From NCBI GenBank assembly GCA_910588875.1, contig CAJURT010000016.1, positions 9,640 to 73,639 of the forward strand: 64,000 nt of DNA, written 5' to 3'. The notes beneath the pieces were generated by a model. It was not told the origin of the DNA, did no database searches, and saw only the letters and a program-made list of their open reading frames with translations. A program made the position numbers and the translations under genes. Shown one piece after another: positions 25,107 to 32,971 of the stretch. How positions within the stretch are numbered: position 1 is the first letter of the stretch; every line of letters begins with the position of its first letter. The DNA is from an uncultured Lachnospiraceae bacterium. Its GTDB lineage: Bacteria; Bacillota; Clostridia; Lachnospirales; Lachnospiraceae.

Positions 25107-26270
25107 CTATTCCTGTCCCACGAGTTTTAAAAGATCGGAAAGGAAATTCTCATCTCTGCGCAGAACCATCCGGTCATAAAAATAATCATTATCCCCCTCC
25201 GGCCTGCCAATCACAAGAGATGTATCCTCGGTCATCAGGCTTGTATATCCGGTGTGGAAGAGATAAGCCCCATCTCCGGTCACCTGGATCTGCGGTGCAA
25301 AAGGATACAAAAGTTCCCAGTCCTGGCCTGGCTTATACAAAGGCAGCAGATAGGTTCCGCCTGGCTGAAGCTGGTACAAAATATACATCTCATCCCCATC
25401 TGTTTTGATAATCGGACTTTTCACTGTGACCGTCTCCATCCCTGTTACATAGTCTTCCGCATAATATACCTGCTCCATCGCCATCTCATAGACCACCTTC
25501 ACAGCCTTTCCCGTGGCATCCTGCTCCAGCGACACACCAGTAACCCTTGCGCCACACAGAAGTTCTGCATCCCTTAGAATATCCTCCGAAAAATATTGGG
25601 AGTCCTCTGCCACAGTCACTGCATTTCCCGGGAGCGCCACTGGCTGATAGCTTGCCAGCTGCAGCTGGTCACATGCCAGGATACCCTCCGGCAAAACCCT
25701 CTTTTCCCTGTTTTCTATTGATTGTTCCTGACCTGCCGGCAAACCGGTGCCCATAATAGCCCCGCTCTCCGGCGATGCCCCGCCGGCTGACTCCTCCGCT
25801 ACCGTCTCTGCCTCTGCCGTATCAGCCGCCTTTCTCACTGCCGTCTCTTTCTCTGCCCCGCTGGCTGCCTTCTCTGCTGCCATCTCTTCTCCGCCGGCTG
25901 CCTTCTCTGCTGCCATCTCTTCCCCGCCGGCTGCCTTTTCCGCCTCCATCGTCACAGCCCCTGCCGCACCGGCCATGGGCGGCGCCATCTGATTCACACT
26001 GTCGGACTTCTTCCACCTGCCCTCCATCATCTTTGGCATTGCCACCACCAATACCAGCATCGCCGCCGCTGCCGTGGCCATGCCATAGACCCGTTTTCTT
26101 CGGAACCGGACCGTTTTTGGACCCGCCTCCTGCAGCGCTTTGGGGATATTCTCCTCCGGATTGCGCTCCGGATGCTCCTGTAGGTTTCCTTCTATCCGGC
26201 TCCAGAGATCTGGTGTCTGCTGGCATTTCAGCCTCCTGTATTCCTGTTCCAACCGTTTTTCGTCCATCAT
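25107..26270 (-). CDS. Probable anti-sigma factor (single-pass membrane protein)
   Basis: The protein has 387 residues. The N-terminal cytoplasmic part is about 75 residues (EKRLEQEYRRLKCQQTPDLWSRIE), followed by one membrane helix (VYGMATAAAAMLVLVVAMP). Next come an Ala/Glu-rich linker with three repeats of EKAAGGEEMAA and an extracellular domain (about 190-387) without a named family. The start overlaps the stop of the ECF sigma gene (ATGA), so the two are translationally coupled, as is usual for sigma/anti-sigma pairs. No zinc-binding anti-sigma motif is seen. The function is inferred from topology and coupling. Confidence 0.78.
   Translation of the reverse strand: MMDEKRLEQEYRRLKCQQTPDLWSRIEGNLQEHPERNPEENIPKALQEAGPKTVRFRRKRVYGMATAAAAMLVLVVAMPKMMEGRWKKSDSVNQMAPPMAGAAGAVTMEAEKAAGGEEMAAEKAAGGEEMAAEKAASGAEKETAVRKAADTAEAETVAEESAGGASPESGAIMGTGLPAGQEQSIENREKRVLPEGILACDQLQLASYQPVALPGNAVTVAEDSQYFSEDILRDAELLCGARVTGVSLEQDATGKAVKVVYEMAMEQVYYAEDYVTGMETVTVKSPIIKTDGDEMYILYQLQPGGTYLLPLYKPGQDWELLYPFAPQIQVTGDGAYLFHTGYTSLMTEDTSLVIGRPEGDNDYFYDRMVLRRDENFLSDLLKLVGQE
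25859..25957. repeat. Three tandem 33-bp in-frame repeats in the anti-sigma linker
   Basis: Units at 25859, 25892 and 25925; the first two are almost identical and the third has diverged in its second half. They encode 11-residue EKAAGGEEMAA-type repeats, so copy change would keep the frame. Confidence 0.85.
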
Positions 26271-26791
26271 AACTGCACCTCCCTCAATTTCCGAATCGCT
26301 GTCCGGTAACACCATGCCACCGTACCCTGAGGCTTTTTCAGGATACCGGCAATCTCCCGGAAGGTCAGTTCTCCCATAATCTTCAGATTGACAATCTGCC
26401 TTTCTTCCTCTTTCAGTGTCTTTAATGCCTGTTCAAGGCCAAGCTTTTGGCAAAGCTGTTCCTCACAGGAATCCTCCCCTGCCTGCAGATAATCCGGAAT
26501 CTCCGCAGTGAGGCTCTCCCGCTTTCTTTTTCGCAGATAATCCACTGCCATATTGCGGGCAATGGTGATCAGCCATGCCCGGTGTCCTTTCCCTGGCCGG
26601 TATGTACCTGCAATATCCCATAATCGGATAAAAAAGTCTGAGGTCACATCTTCCGCATCCTCCCGGCTGCCAAGAAGTTCCCACACAACCGAGTAGATTA
26701 GCGGACAATAATCCTCATAAATGTCCCTCAGGCCATCTTTATCATTTCTGCAGATCCGGCCGATATTCTGTTCAAACTGCTGGTCATTCAT
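26267..26791 (-). CDS. ECF-type RNA polymerase sigma factor
   Basis: The protein has 174 residues. Region 2 (about 20-90) includes SREDAEDVTSDFFIRLWDIAGTYRPGKGHRAWLITIARNMAVDYLRKRKRE, the classic ECF core-binding and -10 recognition segment. Region 4 (about 115-170) has LKEEERQIVNLKIMGELTFREIAGILKKPQGTVAWCYRTAIRKLRE, a helix-turn-helix for -35 recognition. It is first in a three-gene operon with the anti-sigma and VWA lipoprotein genes and is coupled to the former by a 4-bp overlap. Confidence 0.94.
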   Translation of the reverse strand: MNDQQFEQNIGRICRNDKDGLRDIYEDYCPLIYSVVWELLGSREDAEDVTSDFFIRLWDIAGTYRPGKGHRAWLITIARNMAVDYLRKRKRESLTAEIPDYLQAGEDSCEEQLCQKLGLEQALKTLKEEERQIVNLKIMGELTFREIAGILKKPQGTVAWCYRTAIRKLREVQL

Positions 26792-26899
26792 AGCAATGTC
26801 CTCTCTGCCCTGGCCTTGTACTTACTATACGGCCAGAGACGGATATTTTATGGTAAACTCAGAAAATTTTTCATTTTCTAATTTTTTCCCAACTGTATG

Positions 26900-26927
26900 A
26901 TTATACTATAATCTCCCTATACTGTCA
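26900..26927 (-). promoter_or_regulatory. Possible promoter of the ECF sigma operon
   Basis: Minus strand TGACAG (26922-26927), 16-bp spacer, TATAAT (26900-26905), about 110 bp upstream of the sigma start in an AT-rich 270-bp stretch without genes. Confidence 0.4.
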
Positions 26928-27061
26928 CCAATATCTCCCGTTTGACAATTTTCTTTCCATGTTTAAAGCATGCCGGAATCATAGATGATGAAAAAAAGGG
27001 GAAACCTTTGCTGAAAATGGAAACAGTTCTAAAGAAAATAAGGAAAAAGGAGATTCCCTCA

Positions 27062-27339
27062 ATGAAAAATAAGAAATTACGGATTTTAAACTATTCGGAA
27101 CAGATCCCCACAAACTGGAGTTTCGGAGGAAGCGTCACTTACGGAAGCAAGCATACTATCTGCCCAAGATCCAAAGCAACTTTTATATAGGCATCAAAAC
27201 CCCCCGGACCTTAAGCAGCGACATAGTCTGGAGAAAAACCCACCGCCTGGGCGGAAAACTCTATGTTGCCTGTGGGATTCTTATCCTGTTTTCCACCCTA
27301 ACGCTTCCCATCTTTAAAACCATGCCTGCTGGATCCTGA
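27062..27339 (+). pseudogene. Decayed SdpI/DUF1648-family gene
   Basis: Two pieces in different frames remain. From 27062, MKNKKLRILNYSEQIPTNW and then GGSVTYGSK match the DUF1648 start of SdpI-family proteins (QIPTHWNxxGxxDxYGSK). From about 27157 in another frame, YLPKIQSNFYIGIKTPRTLS, then VWRKTHRLGGKLYVACGILI and a stop at 27339, match the SdpI C-terminus. The membrane middle of roughly 100 residues is missing. SdpI-type proteins are immunity or signalling membrane proteins linked to peptide toxins. The gene is clearly not functional as it stands. Confidence 0.72.
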
Positions 27340-27344
27340 TTCCC

Positions 27345-28334
27345 CTATTGGGCTCCGGGATCCAGCAGGTGCCTTTCCTCCTTTTTGGATTCTTCAATAA
27401 CCTCATCCATACGAAAGAATTTGTCTTCCAAATGCTGGTCTTTCAGGATCTTTTTCAACGCATAATCCACATCGAAATACATTTTCTCCTCTAAAAGCGG
27501 TTTCTCTCTGTCTGAAAAATAAGCCTTTACCAGTTCACTGCTCTCATATTCGTCATAATAAAAGCTGTCCTCAAAGGCTGTCTCCCCCGCAAGCTTTTTG
27601 TCATGGTACCAGATCACGGGATATAGCCTGTTATTCCAGATTCCCTTTAGCCTCTTATAGGTTATGATATGTATATTTTCCAGATAGTCTGTATCCCTTG
27701 ACAGGATATATGCCAGTTCATAGCTGATTACCAGCCTTCTTTCCTGTGTGTTTTGCTTTATCCGGAACCCGGTATCGATATCGTTCCCCAGGAATTCAAA
27801 TATGCGGTAGCCTTCCTGTAACTGGAACCTTTTTATCAGGTTGTCGTATTGCTCCGGCCTCTTGATCCCGTCACCGATAATGGCAATCCATGCCGATGCC
27901 TTCAGGGATATGATATTCTGCATCCTCATCAGATCCTTCTCCCACGGATGCAGATCTAATCCCTCAAAAAAGATACCCTTTTTCAGCTGGACCACCAGAA
28001 TATTCAAAATCTCAAAAATATCGCTGATATAGATAAACACATCCTGCCTTTCCCGGACCGGGACAAGGAAAACCATCTCATCGCCCAATATCTTCCACAT
28101 CTCTGCACTGGGCATTTTCTTGGCGACCATCTGCTGGATCTTACTAAACAGGGGGAGGATCACCTGAGACCATCCGGTAAAATTCAGTGTCTTGTAAGCA
28201 GAGGAATTCACGATGTCAAAGGAAAAAAATATTTCCGCAGTCCTTCTCCCCTGCCCTTCTTTTTTCTCTTCATTCAGGCTTTGGATCTGCTCCTTGTACT
28301 TTAGCAGCTGATTCTGCACATTGGAATCTACCAT
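27345..28334 (-). CDS. Class III nucleotide cyclase-like protein of unknown function
   Basis: The protein has 329 residues with no signal or membrane segment. IFFSFDIVNSSAYK (about 36-49) and KILGDEMVFLVPV (about 82-94) match the two metal-binding aspartate segments of class III adenylate/guanylate cyclases. NDIDTGFRI and RRLVISYELAYIL (about 185-210) match the later cyclase core (DxxxARI and ISxELA). The C-terminal 120 residues are not recognised. It overlaps the upstream ImmA/IrrE-like gene by 7 bp, so the two form one unit. No predicted effector (membrane protein, nuclease, phospholipase) is in the pair. Whether it makes a cyclic nucleotide is unknown, and the similarity is by motif only. 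Confidence 0.6.
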   Translation of the reverse strand: MVDSNVQNQLLKYKEQIQSLNEEKKEGQGRRTAEIFFSFDIVNSSAYKTLNFTGWSQVILPLFSKIQQMVAKKMPSAEMWKILGDEMVFLVPVRERQDVFIYISDIFEILNILVVQLKKGIFFEGLDLHPWEKDLMRMQNIISLKASAWIAIIGDGIKRPEQYDNLIKRFQLQEGYRIFEFLGNDIDTGFRIKQNTQERRLVISYELAYILSRDTDYLENIHIITYKRLKGIWNNRLYPVIWYHDKKLAGETAFEDSFYYDEYESSELVKAYFSDREKPLLEEKMYFDVDYALKKILKDQHLEDKFFRMDEVIEESKKEERHLLDPGAQ

Positions 28335-28840
28335 TTCAGATACCCCAAAAACTTCCCTCTGTTTGACGCCGCTTCCACCGACACATTAAAATACTCTGCA
28401 ATCTTGGACGTGTCCACCTTGTCCCCCACTGTATTCCGGTTCAGCGCCTTCCAATATTCATCCCTGGGCATCAGAAATGCAGCAGCAAATTCATTCGCCT
28501 GGTATTCCTTCTCAGAATTGCCGCTCCTGTGATACCGGCTCTCATCCTGGCGTTCCCAAAGTTCCTGGTTCGTCATATAGCCCATATGCAAAAACAAATG
28601 CCCCAATTCATGGGCTATCGTAAACCTCCGCCTCCTCTCGTCCTGGAAGGGTGACACCAGGATCCGGAATGAATTCCCTACCTTCTCCACTGCCCCGTCC
28701 GAATAACTGCTGTCCGCCTGTATGTTCCCTCCCAGGCGGCCTATCAGTTCATCCATATCCCCAATCGGGACTTCAATATGAAAAGATTTCAGAATATCCT
28801 CAGTCAGTGAATTGATCATCATCCTGGTCGATTTGTCCAT
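28328..28840 (-). CDS. ImmA/IrrE-type metallopeptidase
   Basis: The protein has 170 residues. The zinc motif is HELGHLFLH within FTIAHELGHLFLHMGY (about 76-91), and the third ligand region EYQANEFAAAFLMPRDEY (about 112-129) completes the gluzincin-like set found in ImmA/IrrE proteins. These peptidases cleave repressors to trigger responses (ImmA in ICEBs1, IrrE in Deinococcus). No XRE repressor lies beside it, which is unusual; instead it overlaps a cyclase-like gene. A GGAAGGA-type ribosome binding site precedes the start. Confidence 0.87.
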   Translation of the reverse strand: MDKSTRMMINSLTEDILKSFHIEVPIGDMDELIGRLGGNIQADSSYSDGAVEKVGNSFRILVSPFQDERRRRFTIAHELGHLFLHMGYMTNQELWERQDESRYHRSGNSEKEYQANEFAAAFLMPRDEYWKALNRNTVGDKVDTSKIAEYFNVSVEAASNRGKFLGYLKW

Positions 28841-28897
28841 CTACCCACATCCTTCCTCTTTTATCCCATATACTCCCGGCGTCCTGATATAAGCAAA

Positions 28898-28931
28898 CTC
28901 CCCTCCGCCCATCGCAGCCCAGGGAGGGGAG
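28898..28931 (-). terminator. Terminator at the end of the eda-kdgK operon
   Basis: CTCCCCTCC (28898-28906) pairs with GGAGGGGAG (28923-28931); the minus-strand tail is TTTGCTTATAT. It separates the kinase operon from the ImmA/cyclase pair. Confidence 0.55.
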
Positions 28932-29027
28932 CCTTTGCTTTGCTTTTATCCTATCACACCTGCTGTCCACATTCAACAAACTTTTTTGTTTCCGGCTGTG
29001 TTGTAACCCCGGTTCCTTCCTCCGGCA

Positions 29028-30056
29028 CTACCGGGCCATCTCCAGCTGCGGCCCCTTGCTGTTGTGGGCTTTGATAATAGTGTCAATCTCCTCTAAGTTG
29101 GAGGAAGGCAGATCTCCCGGGATCGTATTCTTCACCGAACTGGTGGCATTGCCGTACTGCATCGCCTTCTCACAGTCAAAATCACTGGATAAAAGGCCAT
29201 AGAGGGCTCCTGAAATATAAGCGTCGCCGCTGCCGATCCGGTCTACCACCTCAATATCCCGGTAAGGTTCCTCCTCATGGTAGGTATCCTGCTTGGCATC
29301 ATAGATCACTGAGCCAAAGGTATGGCGTTTTGGGCTATGTACCACCCTCTGGGTGGAAGCCACTATCGAAATCGGGTATTCCTCGGCAAAACTCTTCATC
29401 ATTTCTTTGGCTGTCCCGGTCTTCAAAAAGGTCAGCCGCGCCGTATCCTCGGAACAGAAAAAGATATCCACATAAGGCAGGATGCCCTCAATGCATTCCT
29501 TCGCCTCTGCCCCGGTCCAAAGGTTCCCCCGGAAATTCACGTCAAATGATACCAGCGCCCCTCCTTCCTTGAAGCGCTTAATCATCTCAACCGCCGTCTC
29601 CCGCAGCTGCGGGCTTAAGGCCAGCGTGATGCCGCTGGTATGGAAGCAGCGGGTCGAGGAATATGCCTCTTCCGGGATCTCGTCAATCTTCAGCGAATAG
29701 AAGGAACTCCCTGCCCGGTCATAGATCACCTTCGGCTTTCTCGGATAGGCGCCATCCTCGTAATAATAGATCCCCACACGGGCCCCCGGGGAATTGTCAT
29801 AGATAAAGTAATCGTCGCTGACACCATAGGAACGGATCTTACTCTTCATAAAAGCGCCCATGTCATGAGAAGGAAGCCGGGAGATAATCCCCGTATGAAG
29901 CCCCAAAAGGGCCACCCCTACTGCCACATTCAACTCTGCCCCTCCCACCTGCTTGACAAAGGTGTCTCCCCTCATCAGCCGTTCATTGTTCGGCGGTGAC
30001 AGGCGAAGCAAAACCTGCCCAAAGGTCAGCAGGTCAAAATTTCTCTTTTTCCCCAT
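29028..30056 (-). CDS. PfkB-family sugar kinase (second KDG-kinase-like paralogue)
   Basis: The protein has 342 residues. The PfkB signatures are GGAELNVAVGVALLG (about 38-52) and VDRIGSGDAYISGALYGLL (about 277-295), with the catalytic Asp in GSGD intact. FDVNFRGNLW is shared with 2-keto-3-deoxygluconate kinases. It is the last gene of the eda-kinase-kinase run, 115 bp after the first kinase with a hairpin in between, and only moderately similar to it. It may phosphorylate KDG or a related keto-deoxy sugar acid, such as the galactonate-derived epimer. GGAGGAGAGG precedes the ATG. Confidence 0.85.
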   Translation of the reverse strand: MGKKRNFDLLTFGQVLLRLSPPNNERLMRGDTFVKQVGGAELNVAVGVALLGLHTGIISRLPSHDMGAFMKSKIRSYGVSDDYFIYDNSPGARVGIYYYEDGAYPRKPKVIYDRAGSSFYSLKIDEIPEEAYSSTRCFHTSGITLALSPQLRETAVEMIKRFKEGGALVSFDVNFRGNLWTGAEAKECIEGILPYVDIFFCSEDTARLTFLKTGTAKEMMKSFAEEYPISIVASTQRVVHSPKRHTFGSVIYDAKQDTYHEEEPYRDIEVVDRIGSGDAYISGALYGLLSSDFDCEKAMQYGNATSSVKNTIPGDLPSSNLEEIDTIIKAHNSKGPQLEMAR

Positions 30057-30121
30057 TTCCTCTCCTCCTAAAATCTGTCCTGTTTTTTGTGAAGTTTATG
30101 GCAATATACCTGATTGATAAA

Positions 30122-30152
30122 ATGGCTAATTCCACTTCCTGAAATTAGCCAT
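30122..30152 (-). terminator. Hairpin between the two kinase genes
   Basis: ATGGCTAATTTC pairs with GGAATTAGCCAT on the minus strand, followed by TTTTATC. It may end part of the transcript after the first kinase and so reduce expression of the second. Confidence 0.5.
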
Positions 30153-30171
30153 CCATCTTAGTTCTTCTGTT

Positions 30172-31203
30172 TTATCTCTGGACGCGGCCGGAACCGTCAC
30201 CGCCTGCCAGATTCTCCACATCCCCGCGGGTAACCAGGTTAAAGTCACCGGGGATGGTGTGCTTCAATGCGGAAGCTGCCACTGCGAATTCCAGGGCTGC
30301 CTTCATGTCCTTGCCGTCCAAAAGCCCGCATACCAATCCTGCTGCAAAGGAATCACCGCCGCCCACACGGTCTACGATGGGGGTGATGGAATATTTCCTG
30401 GAATGATAGAACTCCCGGGTCTTTCCGTCCATGATGCAGGCGGACCAGCCATTGTTGGAAGCGGAATAGCTTTCACGCAGGGAACTGATCACATACTTAA
30501 AGTTAAACTTGTCTACCATCTGATTGAAAATATCCACATAACCTGCCAGTTCAAGTTCACCAGAGGTAACATCTGTCTTGCCCGGCTTGAAGCCCAGAAC
30601 CTTCTCTGCATCCTCCTCGTTGCCGATGCACACATCCACATACTGCATCAGATTGGTCATCACCTTCTGTGCCTTCTCGGAAGACCACAGTTTCTTGCGG
30701 AAATTCAGATCCACAGATACCGTCACGCCATGTGCTTTTGCCGCCTTGCAGGCCGCCTCAGCCACCTCTGCCGCCAGGTCGGAAACCGCCGGGGTAATGC
30801 CGGTGAAGTGGAACCAGTCCGCCCCCTCAAAAATTGCATCAAAGTCAAACTTGTCTGCCGTAGCACAGGCAATCGAAGAATTGGCACGGTCATAGACAAC
30901 ATTGGAAGCCCTCATGGCAGATCCTGTCTCCAGGAAATAAATCCCCAGACGGTCGCCGCTGCGCGAGATATGCTTTGTGCCTACATTGTACTTTCTCAGG
31001 GCAGCCACTGCACAGTCACCAATCGGATTGGCCGGAATTGCCGTCACGAACTCTACCTCATGCCCGTAATTTGCCAGGGATACCGCCACATTAGCCTCAC
31101 CGCCGCCGTAATTGACGTCAAATTCATCTGCCTGGATAAACTTCTCGTTGCCTGGGGTGGAAAGTCTCAGCATGATCTCACCCATGGTTACTACCTTTGC
31201 CAT
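30172..31203 (-). CDS. kdgK: 2-keto-3-deoxygluconate kinase
   Basis: The protein has 343 residues. The N-terminus MAKVVTMGEIMLRLSTPGNEKF and GGGEANVAVSLANYG, the LNFRKKLW segment and the PfkB signature VDRVGGGDSFAAGLVCGLL (catalytic Asp present) are typical of KDG kinases. It phosphorylates KDG to KDPG with ATP, the step before KDPG aldolase. It lies 91 bp downstream of eda in an operon controlled by the KdgR-type promoter at 32019-32047. GGAGA precedes the ATG. Confidence 0.92.
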   Translation of the reverse strand: MAKVVTMGEIMLRLSTPGNEKFIQADEFDVNYGGGEANVAVSLANYGHEVEFVTAIPANPIGDCAVAALRKYNVGTKHISRSGDRLGIYFLETGSAMRASNVVYDRANSSIACATADKFDFDAIFEGADWFHFTGITPAVSDLAAEVAEAACKAAKAHGVTVSVDLNFRKKLWSSEKAQKVMTNLMQYVDVCIGNEEDAEKVLGFKPGKTDVTSGELELAGYVDIFNQMVDKFNFKYVISSLRESYSASNNGWSACIMDGKTREFYHSRKYSITPIVDRVGGGDSFAAGLVCGLLDGKDMKAALEFAVAASALKHTIPGDFNLVTRGDVENLAGGDGSGRVQR

Positions 31204-31294
31204 TGTCTCATTCTCCTTTTATGATATTTTTTCTCTTTTTTGTATCTTCTTTTCTGCTTTTCCTTGTACAGCCTTGTTTTTCACCCGGCTGTTT

Positions 31295-31948
31295 TTATTT
31301 TGCCCGGGCAGCGGCCACTGCCTCAACAAACTCCTTCGCCTTTGCCGTAACTGCAGCAAAATCGCCGGTCTTTGCACCTTTGGTCAGGCTGCTGCCGGTT
31401 CCCACGGCATATGCGCCTGCTTTGATCCATTTATCCACATTGTCCACATCCACACCGCCAGACGGCATAAACTCACCCTGGGGCAGGGGGCCCTTGAAGG
31501 AACTGATTGCGGCCGGCCCTACGATATTGCCCGGGAAGATCTTGATAATGTCACAGCCCGCCTCCAAAGCAGTGATGGCTTCGGTTGGGGTCATCACACC
31601 CGGCAGCATCGGAACACGGTAACGGTTGCAAAGCTTGATGGTATCCACGTTCAGCCCCGGGCTTACCACATAGTTGGCGCCGGCCAAAATGACGGCTCTT
31701 GCGGTTTCCGGATCCAGGACTGTGCCTGCACCGATGACAACCTTGTCATTATTTTTGTATTTCTTCGCCATAGCAGCGATAAAGTCCACCGGATTCCCCT
31801 CATCCATGGTCATCGTAATCTCAATAAAGTTGATGCCGCCCTCAATAATGGCGTCCACCACCTTTTCCCCCTGCTCCAGGTTCTTTGCCCGGACAACTGC
31901 TACCAGACAATCTTCCTTCATCCTTGCCAATACCTGTTCTTTTTTCAT
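31295..31948 (-). CDS. eda: KHG/KDPG aldolase
   Basis: The protein has 217 residues. CLVAVVRAKNLEQG carries the first active-site region (the usual Arg is kept), FIEITMTMDEG has the catalytic Glu, GAGTVLDPETARAVILAGANYVVSPG follows, and IKIFPGNIVGPAAISSFKGPLPQ contains the Schiff-base Lys. It splits KDPG to pyruvate and glyceraldehyde 3-phosphate, the last step of uronate breakdown. The start at 31948 follows AAAGGAG; an upstream in-frame ATG (31996) lies within the operator region and is rejected. It is the first gene of eda-kdgK-kinase. Confidence 0.94.
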   Translation of the reverse strand: MKKEQVLARMKEDCLVAVVRAKNLEQGEKVVDAIIEGGINFIEITMTMDEGNPVDFIAAMAKKYKNNDKVVIGAGTVLDPETARAVILAGANYVVSPGLNVDTIKLCNRYRVPMLPGVMTPTEAITALEAGCDIIKIFPGNIVGPAAISSFKGPLPQGEFMPSGGVDVDNVDKWIKAGAYAVGTGSSLTKGAKTGDFAAVTAKAKEFVEAVAAARAK

Positions 31949-31971
31949 AGTACGTCTTCTCCTTTTCTTAT

Positions 31972-32006
31972 ATTCGCATATACGAATGATTTTCATAAAT
32001 GCGAAT
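31972..32006. promoter_or_regulatory. Two IclR/KdgR-type operator dyads upstream of eda
   Basis: ATTCGCATATACGAAT (31972-31987) is a near-perfect palindrome. A second, weaker copy, TTCATAAATGCGAA (31992-32005), follows directly. Both lie between the eda promoter and its start codon, where a bound repressor would block transcription. The IclR regulator gene is next door. Confidence 0.7.
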
Positions 32007-32018
32007 TATTATAATTAC

Positions 32019-32047
32019 ATATTAATAGCTGCCAACAATTTTGTCAA
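32019..32047 (-). promoter_or_regulatory. Promoter of the eda-kdgK operon
   Basis: Minus strand TTGACA (32042-32047), 17-bp spacer, TAATAT (32019-32024), close to the sigma-A consensus and just upstream of the two operator dyads. Confidence 0.8.
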
Positions 32048-32104
32048 TAGGAAATACCAATTTTCCGCTGTCTTTTCCCCTTTTCCGGCCCCGGCAGCCC
32101 CCGC

Positions 32105-32878
32105 TTAACGGCCGCCGGTTTTCTCTCCGAGATAACCCAGCAGGCTTGACAGCTTAGCCGCTTTTCCGGCCACCAGTAAGCCCAATGCCTCGTAGTCCTC
32201 TGTCGGCTTGTAAAGGCTTGATAAGCTGATTGCACCCAGGACATTGCCGTCAGCCCCAAACACCGGGGCTCCCACGCACTCCATATGTTCCTCCAGTTCC
32301 CTTGCATCCAGCGCGTAGCCCTTCTTCCTTACTTTGTCCAATTCTTCCGCTAAAGATTCCTTATCCATAATCGTCTTTTCTGTCTTTTTGCGGAATTTGA
32401 TCCTTCCTAAGATCTTCCCCTTGGCCTCCTCATCGCTGAAGGCCAGGATTGCCTTTCCCAAAGATGTGCAGTACATGGGGTTTTTGGAGCCTACCGTGGC
32501 CGTGGTGATAATCGGGTTCTCCGGCTCTGATTTACAGATGTATACCACCTCGTGGTCCGAGGGCACCCCGAAAAACACGGTTTTTCCCGTCTCCCTGGCA
32601 ATTGCTTTCAGTTCAGGTTCCAGAACCCCGATAAAATCCAGGTTGTTGGTATAATTAATCCCGATCCGGTACGCTGTCAGGCCAATCGTATAGCGCTGGC
32701 GCACTCCCCGGTCCACATTTACCATACCCATCTCCGCCAATGTGGTGACAATATCATACGCGCTGGTCTTAGGAAGTTCCAGACGACCACAGATGTCATC
32801 CAAAGTAATTCCCTGGGGGTCTTTCGACACCAGCTTGAGAATCTCCACTGTGCGCTGGGCTGTCCGATTCAGTTTCAT
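32105..32878 (-). CDS. kdgR: IclR-family regulator (KdgR-like)
   Basis: The protein has 257 residues. The N-terminal winged helix (about 5-60: RTAQRTVEILKLVSKDPQGITLDDICGRLELPKTSAYDIVTTLAEMGMV) is followed by the IclR effector domain (about 75-250: TGKTVFFGVPSDHEVVYICK, MYCTSLGKAILAF). The start at 32878 follows GGAGAGGG; longer versions add a basic unrelated tail. It lies 93 bp after uxaA and before the eda operon, so it very likely senses KDG and controls the dyads at 31972-32006. The symbol is given by context. Confidence 0.88.
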   Translation of the reverse strand: MKLNRTAQRTVEILKLVSKDPQGITLDDICGRLELPKTSAYDIVTTLAEMGMVNVDRGVRQRYTIGLTAYRIGINYTNNLDFIGVLEPELKAIARETGKTVFFGVPSDHEVVYICKSEPENPIITTATVGSKNPMYCTSLGKAILAFSDEEAKGKILGRIKFRKKTEKTIMDKESLAEELDKVRKKGYALDARELEEHMECVGAPVFGADGNVLGAISLSSLYKPTEDYEALGLLVAGKAAKLSSLLGYLGEKTGGR

Positions 32879-32971
32879 CCCTCTCCACGTCCTTTTCTTC
32901 TTGCTTTTTCCATACAGGCGCCTTTTACCGCCCTGCATCCAAAGCCCCTGCCGGCTCCGCGCCTTAAAGCC

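Noticed and set aside
26942..27190. An 82-residue gene
   Set aside because: Only its second half is meaningful and it belongs to the broken SdpI-family gene.
31949..31996. Longer eda start at 31996
   Set aside because: It lies between and within the operator dyads; 31948 has the ribosome binding site and the family start.
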